The notes: a model not told the origin generated them from the letters alone. DNA of 64,000 bases from Desulfobacter latus (GCF_013389365.1 NZ_JACADJ010000003.1:62001-126000); one strand, 5' to 3'; numbered from the stretch's first letter, positions 17,668 to 26,589 are shown. Translations and numbers: made by a program.

Positions 17668-20600
17668 TTATTCCTCTTAAAATTTTCCGCCTGCTCAAAG
17701 ATCTCTTTATACACCTCATCCCGATCCACCGGCGGATATCCATGCTTTGCCAGCAAAATAATGAGATCCACCTTCAGCTCCGCCTTGATATCATCGCGTT
17801 GGCTCCAGTCGGTATATTTGGCCTTGTCATCGACAATGACCTTCACCGCTTGGGCAAGCGTGATGAGCTGATCCGCCGGGTATTCAAAATCGTACTTGAT
17901 GGTGAGGGCTTTCAGGATGTCATAAAAGGCTTTTTCTTCAAAATCAATGCCCATACCGGCGAAGGATTCCCGCTCTTTTCTGATGGCGTGGTAGAGGTCA
18001 ATGATCTCATCGGTGAAATCTTCCAAAACCTCACTTCTGAGGACATCCTGTTCGCTCCGGTCGTTGTATCGCTCCACCAGGGATTTGAACTTTTCAGCAA
18101 AATCCACCCCCTTGAGCTTATTCACTTTCTTGAATTCATCAATGGCCTTGGAAAGCAGCTTCTGAAGCATCTTGAATTTGGTGTTGGGCAGTTTGATCTT
18201 GTCGATTTTCTCCAGGTAATCCGGATTAAAGATATCCACCGTTGTGGTGTCTCCCTGCCCCATTTTGAAAATCTCTTCCACGCCATCACTTTTTAACGCA
18301 TCGGAGATCATCTGCCGCACCCTGACGTTCATCCGGGAGAGATCCGGTGCATTGCCTTTGGTGAGCTTGAAGATGATGGACCGCAGCGCCATGTAGAAGT
18401 GGAATCGGTCCCGTTCGTTCCGGGTGAACTGATCACTTCCCACGCAGATGTCGTAGGCGGCTTTCATTCGCTTGGACAGGGCCATAAAGCGTTTTTCCAG
18501 CTTGTCGGTCTGCTGGATCAACTCAGCCGCCATATTGAGGCAGTGGAGTTGTTGGCTGGGCTCGCCGGAGAAATAGGGCGTGGTATCGAATTTATAAAAA
18601 ATTGCCTGCATCAAATCGAGATGATCCTTTACCACGCCAACGGACTGCCTGATGTCTTCGAAATTGGTGGTATCTGTCTTGGCATAGTGGGCCAGGGCCA
18701 GGTTCATCTGCTTCTTGATGCCGATATAATCGACGATCAGCCCTTTTTCCTTGTGAAGGTATTTTCGGTTTACCCTGGAGATGGTCTGAATCAGGCTGTG
18801 GCGCTGAACCGGTTTGTCGATATACATGGTATCCAGGAAGGGAACATCAAAGCCGGTAAGCCACATATCCACCACAATGGCAATCTTGAAATTGGACTTG
18901 GCTTTTTTGAACTGTCGGTCCAGCGCTTTTCTGTCTGCTTTGGTTCCCAGCATTTTGTAGAGGTCGGGGTCGTCATCTTTTCCACGGGTCATCACCAGTT
19001 TGATGCGCGCCATGGGCATGATCTCTTTTTGCTCTCTTTGGGTCAGGGTCTCGCCATGGGCGCATAACTTCACTTTAGCCCATTCCGGACCAAGGGCGAT
19101 CACTTCCTTGTACAAGGCATAGGCAATGGGGCGGTTTTTGCAGACAAACATGGCCTTTCCGGCAACGGTGGCGCCCTCTTCAATCCGGGCCTCGTAGTGA
19201 TTGACAAAATCGGCTGCCAATACTTTCAGGCGGTCGGGATCTCCCAGGATGGCGTTCATGTGGAGGTTGGCCCGCTTGCTGGCATCAATGGCGTAGTCGC
19301 CAGCCCCTTCTTCCTCACACTGGGCGTAGTAGGCTTCAATCTCTTCCAGTTTGCTGTTGTCCAGCACCACCTTGGCTGCCCGTCCCTCGTAAACAATGCG
19401 CACTGTGATCTCATCTGCCACCGATTCGGTCATGGTGTAGGCATCCACCACCTCGCCGAAGACATCCAGTGTGGCATCCACAGGTGTTCCGGTGAACCCC
19501 ACATAGGTGGCATTGGGCAGGGCGTCGTGGAGGTACTTGGCAAACCCGAAGGTGCGCTTTACCCCTTGTGCCGTGACCCTCACCTTTTGATCAAGGTTGA
19601 TCTGGCTGCGGTGGGCTTCGTCTGAAATACAGATCACGTTGCTTCGCTCGGTCAAAAGCGAAATGCTCTCGGTAAACTTGTGAATGGTGGTGAGAAACAC
19701 CCCGCCGCTGTTGCGCCCTTTGAGCAACGCCCGCAGATGGTCCCGGCGCTCCACGCTGATCACGGTTTCATCCCCGATATAGCCCTTGGCCCCAGTGAAG
19801 AGCCCTGAAAGCTGATCATCCAAATCAGTGCGATCGGTGATCAGCACAATGGTGGGACTGGACAGGGCCACACTCTTCATCAAGAGGCGCGTCAAAAAGA
19901 GCATGGTATAGCTTTTCCCGCAGCCTGTAGCCCCGAAGTAGGTGCCGCCCTTACCGTCGCCTTCGGGCCTGATGTGATTGAGGATGTTTTGATAGAGCTT
20001 GGTGGCGGCGTAGTATTGGGGATAGCGGCAAAGAATCTTCTCTTCTCTCCGGGAGGTGTCCGGCAGAAAGATAAAGTTGCGGATCACATCACAAAGGCGG
20101 ACGGGGTGGAACAGGCCATGGATCATGGAGTAAAGGGAGTCAATACCGTCTTTCTCGATGAGGTCGCTTCCGTCGGTTTTGCGCCATGCGTAGAAAAATT
20201 CATATGCGGCAAAAAATGACCCGGCCTTGTTGTTCACGCCGTCGCTGATGACGCAGAAGGCATTGTATTTGAAGAGTTCCGGAATGTCGCGCCGGTAGCG
20301 CACCGTCAATTGAGTGAAGGCATCGTGAATGGTGGCGTCTTCCCGGATGGCGCTCTTGAACTCAAACACCACCAGAGGCAGCCCGTTGATGTAGAGAATC
20401 CCGTCCGGTATCCGTTTTTCATGGCCGGTGATCTCCAGCTGATTCACCATTTTGAAGATGTTGGCCCTGGTGTCCGTATCATATGCTGCGTGTTCCTCCG
20501 CCACGATTTCGGGCACCTCACCCGCCTTTGGTTTTCGGAATGCAATCAAGGCGGCATAGTCGATCAACTGCACATAGAGATCTTTTTGGTCACGGTCTTC

Positions 20601-20882
20601 CCGCTTGAGCAGAAAGCCATCCGAGACCAGCTTCATGATGGCCTTGTTGCTCTCGTAGAGATCTGATGATGAATACGCCTCCAACTGTCGAATCACCGAC
20701 TCGATTTCACCGGGTGTGATGCCGTCCGCTGCATACTGCCGGGAGAGAAACGCCCGTAGATCATTCTTGATCAACACCTCGTCCGGCTGCCGATCAATAT
20801 TTTCTCCCAACAGATGAGGATACCCCATTTCTCCGAAAAGTTCGATAATAGCTGATTCTAATTTCGCTTCGGTGAATTTCAT
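17664..20882 (-). CDS. hsdR: Type I restriction enzyme, HsdR (endonuclease / translocase)
   Basis: A 1072-residue restriction and DNA-translocation subunit. The N-terminal PD-(D/E)xK nuclease region has INGLPLVVFEFKSAIRED. The SF2 motor follows with Walker A YFGATGCGKSYTM, the Walker B box ISDEAHRSQ and the motif VGFTGTPVDA; the C-terminus is helical and contacts the methylase. I take the ATG at 20880-20882 (MKFTEAKLESAI), one base after the upstream stop, rather than an upstream in-frame codon at 20924 that would overlap the nuclease gene. The frame is intact from end to end, so the enzyme appears functional. It is the last gene of the hsd island. Confidence 0.95.
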   Translation of the reverse strand: MKFTEAKLESAIIELFGEMGYPHLLGENIDRQPDEVLIKNDLRAFLSRQYAADGITPGEIESVIRQLEAYSSSDLYESNKAIMKLVSDGFLLKREDRDQKDLYVQLIDYAALIAFRKPKAGEVPEIVAEEHAAYDTDTRANIFKMVNQLEITGHEKRIPDGILYINGLPLVVFEFKSAIREDATIHDAFTQLTVRYRRDIPELFKYNAFCVISDGVNNKAGSFFAAYEFFYAWRKTDGSDLIEKDGIDSLYSMIHGLFHPVRLCDVIRNFIFLPDTSRREEKILCRYPQYYAATKLYQNILNHIRPEGDGKGGTYFGATGCGKSYTMLFLTRLLMKSVALSSPTIVLITDRTDLDDQLSGLFTGAKGYIGDETVISVERRDHLRALLKGRNSGGVFLTTIHKFTESISLLTERSNVICISDEAHRSQINLDQKVRVTAQGVKRTFGFAKYLHDALPNATYVGFTGTPVDATLDVFGEVVDAYTMTESVADEITVRIVYEGRAAKVVLDNSKLEEIEAYYAQCEEEGAGDYAIDASKRANLHMNAILGDPDRLKVLAADFVNHYEARIEEGATVAGKAMFVCKNRPIAYALYKEVIALGPEWAKVKLCAHGETLTQREQKEIMPMARIKLVMTRGKDDDPDLYKMLGTKADRKALDRQFKKAKSNFKIAIVVDMWLTGFDVPFLDTMYIDKPVQRHSLIQTISRVNRKYLHKEKGLIVDYIGIKKQMNLALAHYAKTDTTNFEDIRQSVGVVKDHLDLMQAIFYKFDTTPYFSGEPSQQLHCLNMAAELIQQTDKLEKRFMALSKRMKAAYDICVGSDQFTRNERDRFHFYMALRSIIFKLTKGNAPDLSRMNVRVRQMISDALKSDGVEEIFKMGQGDTTTVDIFNPDYLEKIDKIKLPNTKFKMLQKLLSKAIDEFKKVNKLKGVDFAEKFKSLVERYNDRSEQDVLRSEVLEDFTDEIIDLYHAIRKERESFAGMGIDFEEKAFYDILKALTIKYDFEYPADQLITLAQAVKVIVDDKAKYTDWSQRDDIKAELKVDLIILLAKHGYPPVDRDEVYKEIFEQAENFKRNK

Positions 20883-20883
20883 A

Positions 20884-22014
20884 TCACTCACTCTCTGGTT
20901 CAAGGCCTTGTAGATCAGATTCAATTTCTTCTATGGTAGGTAGGCTGCCTTTTAGGTTCTCCGGTAGCGTTTCGGTCAAGGTGAATTCACTCACCCCCAT
21001 GGGTTTGTTGATATCTCGCAGAGCAAATTCCGTTTCGATTTTGTTTTTGTCCCGGCAGAGCAGTATCCCGATGGTTGGATTATCTGCTTCTGATTTGAGT
21101 AAGCTGTCCACCGCAGACAGATAAAAATTAAGTTTCCCGGCATACTCAGGAATAAACTTTGTGTTTTTCAGCTCAACAACGACGTAACACTTTAATTTGA
21201 TATGATAAAACAGTAGATCCAGATAGTAATCACTCTCTCCGACTTCCAGGTGATACTGCCGTCCGACAAAGGCAAATCCTTTTCCCAGTTCCAGTAAGAA
21301 TTTTGTGATGTGGCTGATCAGCTGGTTTTCGATATCACGTTCGTTGTAGGGCGTTGTGAGAGTCAGAAAATCAAAGCAGTAAGGATCTTTCATGCTCTGC
21401 TGAGCCAGATCGGACTGAGGTTCCGGAAGGGTCGTTTTGAAGTTGGTAATCGCCATACCCTGCCGGGAGTAGAGATTTGACTTGATCTGCAATGCCAGGG
21501 TATCCCGGCTCCAGCCGTTTTCAATGGTTTCATGGATATAGAAGAGGGTTTCCCGATGATCTTTGACTTTATCCAGGATGATTTTGATATGACTCCATGG
21601 CAAATGACTTCCAATCAGGTTAATGATCAGGGGAGCCATTTGTTCCTTGGGCTGCGGCTCGATGTCATTTTCCAATTGTGCCCCGTCTCGGGGCACAATT
21701 ACTTCTGAATCTGAAAAACTTGAAAAGAATTCATAAAATTTCTTCACATAGTAAAGATTGCGTCTGGAAAATCCCTTGATGGCGGGAAATTCTGAAGCCA
21801 AGTCCTTTGACAGCTGATCAATCACCTTATTTCCCCAGGTGTTTTCCTGAAGCGTCTTGGAGATGGATTTTCCCAGATCCCAATAAAACAAAATCAATTC
21901 CCGACTGGCTGCAAGAGCTGCACGAACCTGTGCCTGTTTGATTTTGGCTTTAATTTCCTGGAGCCAGTGGGTGTATTCAGGTGTTGCATTGGGTTGGATG
22001 TCGGTAGGTTTCAT
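20884..22014 (-). CDS. PDDEXK nuclease domain protein (DUF1016 / YhcG family)
   Basis: A 376-residue protein with an N-terminal DUF1016 helical domain (RAALAASRELILFYWDLGKS) and a C-terminal PD-(D/E)xK nuclease-like domain (about 220-350). The catalytic-looking segment is YYLDLLFYHIKLKCYVVVEL followed by K, that is D-x(n)-ExK. It is ATGA-coupled to hsdS and followed one base later by hsdR, so it is part of the restriction operon. Members of this family occur often inside type I R-M loci; their role there is not firmly established, and they may process DNA or modulate restriction. A charged, coiled tail follows the nuclease domain. Confidence 0.88.
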   Translation of the reverse strand: MKPTDIQPNATPEYTHWLQEIKAKIKQAQVRAALAASRELILFYWDLGKSISKTLQENTWGNKVIDQLSKDLASEFPAIKGFSRRNLYYVKKFYEFFSSFSDSEVIVPRDGAQLENDIEPQPKEQMAPLIINLIGSHLPWSHIKIILDKVKDHRETLFYIHETIENGWSRDTLALQIKSNLYSRQGMAITNFKTTLPEPQSDLAQQSMKDPYCFDFLTLTTPYNERDIENQLISHITKFLLELGKGFAFVGRQYHLEVGESDYYLDLLFYHIKLKCYVVVELKNTKFIPEYAGKLNFYLSAVDSLLKSEADNPTIGILLCRDKNKIETEFALRDINKPMGVSEFTLTETLPENLKGSLPTIEEIESDLQGLEPESE

Positions 22015-23411
22015 GCCAAGGCTTCCTCTGTGATTTTTTCAGCTTCGGGAATGCGGATCTCGCCGGAGATGAGTTTGGGGAGTAGGGTGTCGCGGAGATT
22101 GGTTAATTCTGTGTTGTGACATAAATTGAAACGAATACGCTTCAGCAATGGATTTACGTCTTGGTCAAACTTACGTGTCAATTCTACTTTTCCAAATGGC
22201 ACATATATACTTTGAAAGGTATCTCTCGTAATGGTATTGAAAACTGATCCGTGTCCCCGATGTTGCAAATCTGACACAAACTGCCGAATTGTATAGTAAG
22301 TGTATATATCAGCAATGCCGTTTGCTCCATGAATACCGTAGCAAGATTGATTCATTGCCATTTCTTTACCGACTAAAGCACATTTACCGACGGTGCCTCT
22401 TGCACTTATAATTGTTGAACCTTCACGTAATATTTTTGTTGATGATTGTTCTAACCCCAACTCGGTTATCTTTTTGTCTGTGTCAATCACGAAAACATCC
22501 GAGTTGTTTGGGGCATCAACAACAGAAAACCATGGAATACTCCCATTCCAATATTCATCAACTGAGGTCTTAGGCGTTCCACCTCCGATTAAATCAATTA
22601 AGGTGTGAAGCTGAGAAATCTCCCATCCCTCTGGAATCCACCCCATCTCTTCCGTGAATTGAAACGCTGCGGGAAACTGCTTGGCAACCTCACGATTGGC
22701 ACTCCCGTGGGCAAGGGCTTTGCGGCGGGTTTCCGCACGGGCGGCGAACGCTTCGGGGATCGGGTTTCCGGCGGCGAGGGCATTGTCGATCACCGGATCG
22801 AAGTCTACAAACCAGCTTTTGAAGAGGGCTTGGGCCATGCCTTCCAGGGTGGCGTTCATCTGGCGGTTTAGTTCGATTTTGTTGTCTAATGAGCCAAGGG
22901 TGTGGGCTATTGTTTTTTGTTCTGAGAGAGGCGGTAAATTGAGTTCAATATTTCTTAATGATGTAAGAGGCTGTCCAATTCCAGGGGTTCCAACCTGGGA
23001 AGCGTTTTTTAGCAATTCATGCTTACCAATATGACTTTTAAAAAAATAGTAAAGATATTTTGGAAATGCTTTTTGGGGATCGCATGTTATTTTCATCAAA
23101 CTTGATGATAAAACAAAGCGTTTATCATACAATAGAATACCGACTTCTCCAATTGCACCCCTATGAGGAAAAATCAAGTCATCTTGATAAACATTACTCG
23201 AACCTAATGTATCGGCTTTCTCTTCTGTTATGTAAACAAACTCTCCTTCAAAGTTCGGTCCACCCGTAATATTCGTACCGCGAATCACTGGAATACCACT
23301 ATCAACATAACAATCACTTTTCATGCGTGACCCAAATGGCCCGATTGCAATTGAACCTTTCGAGTCAGCTTTTAGATCATCAATTTTTGTGATAATCCAT
23401 TCATTCTCCAT
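22011..23411 (-). CDS. hsdS: Type I restriction-modification specificity subunit HsdS
   Basis: A 466-residue DNA-recognition subunit with two target recognition domains. TRD1 (about 1-170, with AIGPFGSRMKSD) and TRD2 (about 255-420, starting MGWIPEGWEISQLHTLIDLI) are each followed by a conserved coiled region: PPLSEQKTIAHTLGSLDNKI after TRD1 and a related segment near the C-terminus. The start lies 11 bases inside the end of hsdM, and the stop overlaps the nuclease start as ATGA. The two TRDs differ in sequence, so a bipartite asymmetric target is expected. No recombination repeats or second hsdS copy are present in the window, so there is no sign of phase-variable shuffling. Confidence 0.94.
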   Translation of the reverse strand: MENEWIITKIDDLKADSKGSIAIGPFGSRMKSDCYVDSGIPVIRGTNITGGPNFEGEFVYITEEKADTLGSSNVYQDDLIFPHRGAIGEVGILLYDKRFVLSSSLMKITCDPQKAFPKYLYYFFKSHIGKHELLKNASQVGTPGIGQPLTSLRNIELNLPPLSEQKTIAHTLGSLDNKIELNRQMNATLEGMAQALFKSWFVDFDPVIDNALAAGNPIPEAFAARAETRRKALAHGSANREVAKQFPAAFQFTEEMGWIPEGWEISQLHTLIDLIGGGTPKTSVDEYWNGSIPWFSVVDAPNNSDVFVIDTDKKITELGLEQSSTKILREGSTIISARGTVGKCALVGKEMAMNQSCYGIHGANGIADIYTYYTIRQFVSDLQHRGHGSVFNTITRDTFQSIYVPFGKVELTRKFDQDVNPLLKRIRFNLCHNTELTNLRDTLLPKLISGEIRIPEAEKITEEALA

Positions 23412-25002
23412 ACCCCAACACCTCCAAATTCTCCCGAATCACCGCATCCAGCTTTGCAGATTCTGCCATCTGTGCATAGAGGGTTCGGCTCATCTCGGTC
23501 ATCTTGGTTTCAAAGGGTATGCCGTCATCTTCCAGGGGCGGTGCGCCGACATAGCGTCCGGGGGTGAGTACATAATCGTTCTTCCGGATCTCTTCCAGGG
23601 TGGCGGATTTGCAATATCCGGCCTGGTCTTCGTAACCTGGGAGCGCAGGCGTCTCGCCTGCATTGGCGGGCGGGACGCCCGCGTTCCCGGGATCATGCCG
23701 CCATGAGTGATAGGTCCCGGCGATGGTGTCAATATCTTCATGGGTAAGCTCTTTTTGCTTTCGGCTGATCATCTCGCCGATCTTCCGGGCATCAATGAAG
23801 AGCGTCTCCCCCTCACGGCTGCGGAACCCCCGCTCGCTGTCGGCTTTTTTGGCTTTGGTGAGAAACCAGAGACAAACAGGAATCTGGGTGGTGTAGAAGA
23901 GCTGACCCGGCAGGGCCACCATGCAGTCCACCAGGTCATTCTCCACCAGTTTCTGACGGATCAATCCTTCGCCTTTGGTGTTGGTGGACATGGACCCATT
24001 GGCCAGGACAAAGCCTGCCACACCACGATCCGACAGTTTGGAGACCATGTGGAGAATCCAGGCGTAATTGGCATTGCCCACGGGCGGGGTTTCATACCCA
24101 TCCCACCTTGAATCGTCGGTGAGCTCGTTGGCTGCCCGCCATTTCTTCATGTTAAAGGGCGGATTGGCCATGATGTAGTCCGCCTTTAAATCAGGATGCT
24201 GATCCTTGAAAAAGGTGTCGGCAGGGACTTCCCCTAAATTTGCCGAAATCCCGCGTACCGCCAGATTCATTTTGGCCAGCTTGTAGGTGGTGGAGGTGTA
24301 TTCCTGCCCGTAGACCGAGATGTTTTTGGTGTTGCCGTGGTGGCTTTTCACAAACTTGAGGGACTGGACAAACATACCGCCGGAACCGCAGCAGGGGTCG
24401 TAGATTTTGCCTTTATAGGGCTCGATCATCTCGGCAATGAGATTGACCACACATTTGGGGGTGTAAAACTCGCCCCCCAGTTTACCTTCGGCTGCGGCAA
24501 ACTTGCCTAAGAAATACTCATAGACCCGCCCCACCACGTCCTCTTGTTTGTCCTGCACGGTATCTATGTTGTTGATGGCATCAATGAGGGCGGAGAGCTT
24601 GCTGCCGTCCAGCCCCAGGCGGGAGAAGTAGTTGTCCGGCAGCGCCCCTTTGAGGGAGGCGTTGCTTTTTTCCACCGCTGCCAGGGCGGAATCGATCTTG
24701 ATGGCGATGTCGTCCTGCTTGGCGTGCTGCTGGATATAACGCCAGCGGGAGGTTTCCGGCAGATAAAAGACATTCTTCATGGTGTAGAACTCCACCATGT
24801 CGATGTATTTTTCCTGACCCTCTGCAATGAGATCCGCCCGGCGCGCTTCAAATTTATCGGAAACGAACTTGAGGAAAATCAAACTCAGGACAACGTGCTT
24901 GTATTCGGCAGATTCGACGCTTCCCCGCAGACGGTTTGCCGAATCCCACAGGGACTCTTCAAAATTTTTATTATTTTTCGGCACTGTTTTTTTCTTGGCC
25001 AT
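23401..25002 (-). CDS. hsdM: Type I restriction-modification N6-adenine methyltransferase HsdM, with an in-frame REP-like insertion
   Basis: A 533-residue N6-adenine methyltransferase that modifies host DNA and forms the core of the R-M complex. The N-terminal helical domain starts MAKKKTVPKNNKNFEESLWD. The SAM-binding site follows with GGEFYTPKCVV and DPCCGSGGM, and the catalytic motif is YIMANPPFNMKKW (NPPF). Near residue 440 the segment GNAGVPPANAGETPALPG interrupts the usual AGTYHxWR...YEDQAG region. The DNA behind it (23637-23692) is a near-palindrome, so a repeat element has inserted without breaking the frame. The ATG at 25000-25002 has AAGGA upstream. Whether the methylase still works with the insertion is unknown; the insert sits in a loop between the core and the C-terminal tail. 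Confidence 0.93.
   Translation of the reverse strand: MAKKKTVPKNNKNFEESLWDSANRLRGSVESAEYKHVVLSLIFLKFVSDKFEARRADLIAEGQEKYIDMVEFYTMKNVFYLPETSRWRYIQQHAKQDDIAIKIDSALAAVEKSNASLKGALPDNYFSRLGLDGSKLSALIDAINNIDTVQDKQEDVVGRVYEYFLGKFAAAEGKLGGEFYTPKCVVNLIAEMIEPYKGKIYDPCCGSGGMFVQSLKFVKSHHGNTKNISVYGQEYTSTTYKLAKMNLAVRGISANLGEVPADTFFKDQHPDLKADYIMANPPFNMKKWRAANELTDDSRWDGYETPPVGNANYAWILHMVSKLSDRGVAGFVLANGSMSTNTKGEGLIRQKLVENDLVDCMVALPGQLFYTTQIPVCLWFLTKAKKADSERGFRSREGETLFIDARKIGEMISRKQKELTHEDIDTIAGTYHSWRHDPGNAGVPPANAGETPALPGYEDQAGYCKSATLEEIRKNDYVLTPGRYVGAPPLEDDGIPFETKMTEMSRTLYAQMAESAKLDAVIRENLEVLGYGE
23637..23692. repeat. REP-like GC-rich palindrome inserted in hsdM
   Basis: A left arm beginning CTGGGAGCGCAGGCGTCTCG pairs imperfectly with a right arm ending GGACGCCCGCGTTCCCGGG, around the loop ATTGG. 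On the minus strand it is translated as GNAGVPPANAGETPALPG. The pattern GAGACGCCTGC / GGACGCCCGC is a repeat seen between genes in many environmental genomes. Here it lies in a coding gene and keeps the frame, like the palindromic protein-inserting elements known from Rickettsia. Confidence 0.75.
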
Positions 25003-25092
25003 TCATAATCCTTTTTTTAAAACGCACATGGGCCTTAAATGGGCGCCGCAGGCGCTTCACCTTCTTGTTTCTTGTATCTTGTCTCTAGTTTC
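25003..25092. other. Gap between cobS and hsdM: degenerate heptamers and a GC hairpin
   Basis: The junction between the cobamide genes and the R-M island is 90 bases. It holds four degenerate 7-base units, CTTGTTT, CTTGTAT, CTTGTCT and CTAGTTT (25064-25091), then a GC-rich hairpin around GGCGCCGCAGGCGC (about 25042-25055) without a T-run, then the hsdM ribosome binding site AAGGA. No clear promoter was seen. Confidence 0.5.
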
Positions 25093-25860
25093 TTATAAAA
25101 TATTCATGCCGGCAACCATGAACAACCAGGCTTCCATCACTTCGGTCATGGCACCCAGCATATCTCCGGTGATGCAGTTCATTTTCTGTTTGTAAAATTT
25201 TAAAATCGCAACACAGCCCAGGGCAAAGCCTGAAATCAATAAGAGGCCCTTATACCCCAGAAACAGCGAAAACCCCAACGGGATCAGGCACAGGTAAAAA
25301 TCTTTTGAATTAAGCGGGCGGTCGAATAGATCCTTGCCCGTACCTTTGCCTTTTCTGCCGTAATTGAGGTATTTTACGCCGAATATCATGGAGGCTCTGG
25401 AAAAAGAGGGCACCAGGAAAAATATGGCCATGGCCTGAACCGGAGAACAATTGGTTTTCACCGACCAGATTCCGGCAAGTTTTAAAGCCAGACCCAGAAC
25501 AACGGCAACCAGTCCCATCATGCCGGTTCTGGAATCTTTCATGATTTCAAGGGCCCGCTCCCGGCCCCGATGGCTGAACATTCCGTCTGCAGTATCCCCA
25601 AGCCCGTCCAGGTGAAAGGCCCCGGTCACGGCCACCAGGAAAATGAGATCAACAAGGGCTGCGGCCGGTGCCGGCCAGAGCATGGAGGCCGGAACATCGG
25701 TGATCACCAGAAGGGCGCCGATGATCAGCCCCACCACGGGGAAGAAGCGGATCATGCCCACAGGAGAATATACCGGGTGTTTTCCCGTGGGCAGAATGGT
25801 AATAAAGGCCATGCAAGCCCGTAAGTCTGCAAAAAAACCGGGGGGATCCGTCCGGGTCAT
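25093..25860 (-). CDS. cobS: Adenosylcobinamide-GDP ribazoletransferase (cobalamin synthase)
   Basis: A 255-residue inner-membrane protein that transfers alpha-ribazole (or its phosphate) to adenosylcobinamide-GDP, the last assembly step of the nucleotide loop. Family features are FITILPTGK near the N-terminus and FHLDGLGDTADGMFSHRGRE with its acidic metal-binding residues, among several membrane helices. It is ATGA-coupled to cobU. The next cobamide gene (cobD) lies 7.4 kb downstream, on the far side of the R-M island. Confidence 0.95.
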   Translation of the reverse strand: MTRTDPPGFFADLRACMAFITILPTGKHPVYSPVGMIRFFPVVGLIIGALLVITDVPASMLWPAPAAALVDLIFLVAVTGAFHLDGLGDTADGMFSHRGRERALEIMKDSRTGMMGLVAVVLGLALKLAGIWSVKTNCSPVQAMAIFFLVPSFSRASMIFGVKYLNYGRKGKGTGKDLFDRPLNSKDFYLCLIPLGFSLFLGYKGLLLISGFALGCVAILKFYKQKMNCITGDMLGAMTEVMEAWLFMVAGMNIL

Positions 25861-26432
25861 TGAGGTTCGCCGTTCCCTGAAATCCGGCCCGGCTGGATTG
25901 GGTTCGGTTTGATCCGGACCGGGATACCGGCCATGCTCACAACAACCTCGTCAACGGCCCGGGCCACCCGCTGGTTGACAAGCCCTGCCATATCCCTGAA
26001 CTGTCGTGCCAGGCTGTTTTCAGGAACGATCCCATAGCCCACTTCATTGGAAACCAGAATCACAGGGCAGGTTGACCGGTTTAACGCGTCCATAAGCCGG
26101 TCCACCGCCGCCATGATACCGGCCTCATTTGTTTCCTGGAGCAAAAGGTTGGAGACCCAAAGGGTCAGGCAGTCCACCAGAATCACCTTTGCCTGGACAC
26201 AGGCCCGGTCAATGGTCTCATGGATGCGTATGGGTTCTTCAATGGTTGCCCAGTCAGGGCCGCGATCCTCCTGGTGGTGTTTAACCCGTTCTTTCATTTC
26301 CCTGTCCGTGGGTACAGAGGTGGCCAGATAAATTTTTTTGTCCCGGGCCATATGATCTGCGGCCTGCTTGGCAAAACCGCTTTTGCCGCTCCTGCAGCCG
26401 CCAAGCACCAGAATATGCTTTATGCCGGTCAT
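25857..26432 (-). CDS. cobU: Adenosylcobinamide kinase / adenosylcobinamide-phosphate guanylyltransferase
   Basis: A 191-residue cytoplasmic enzyme that phosphorylates adenosylcobinamide and attaches GMP to the phosphate, preparing the nucleotide loop. Walker A is VLGGCRSGKSGFA (about 9-21); the family segments DCLTLWVSNLL and VSNEVGYGIVPE are present. It is the first gene of the cobamide run. Its second activity would also accept cobinamide phosphate released by CbiR, which links the two ends of the operon. Confidence 0.95.
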   Translation of the reverse strand: MTGIKHILVLGGCRSGKSGFAKQAADHMARDKKIYLATSVPTDREMKERVKHHQEDRGPDWATIEEPIRIHETIDRACVQAKVILVDCLTLWVSNLLLQETNEAGIMAAVDRLMDALNRSTCPVILVSNEVGYGIVPENSLARQFRDMAGLVNQRVARAVDEVVVSMAGIPVRIKPNPIQPGRISGNGEPQ

Positions 26433-26456
26433 AATATTATTGGTGTCTTTTATTTT

Positions 26457-26526
26457 ACCACGAAGAACACGAAGTTCACGAAGATATTAGCGTTCTAAAC
26501 TTCGTGTTCTTCGTGAACTTCGTGGT
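26457..26526. repeat. CACGAAG triple-unit inverted repeat in the cobU leader
   Basis: The left arm (26457-26483) is three CACGAAG units with 2-base spacers; the right arm (26500-26526) is the complementary three CTTCGTG units. The loop is 16 bases. The arms pair except at some AA/TT spacers. As RNA it would form a long hairpin about 25 bases before the cobU start codon. Confidence 0.8.
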
Positions 26527-26560
26527 TTTAATTTGAAAGTACCTTAAAATTGCATTGGGC

Positions 26561-26589
26561 ATTATTCCATCAGCATATTAGAAAATCAA
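26561..26589 (-). promoter_or_regulatory. Candidate sigma-70 promoter for the cobU operon
   Basis: On the minus strand TTGATT (26584-26589) is followed after 17 bases by AATAAT (26561-26566), about 130 bases before cobU. Transcripts from here would carry the CACGAAG hairpin in the leader. Confidence 0.42.

Noticed and set aside
22011-23411. Phase-variable hsdS
   Set aside because: Only one hsdS, no recombinase, no inverted repeats or simple repeats in it.
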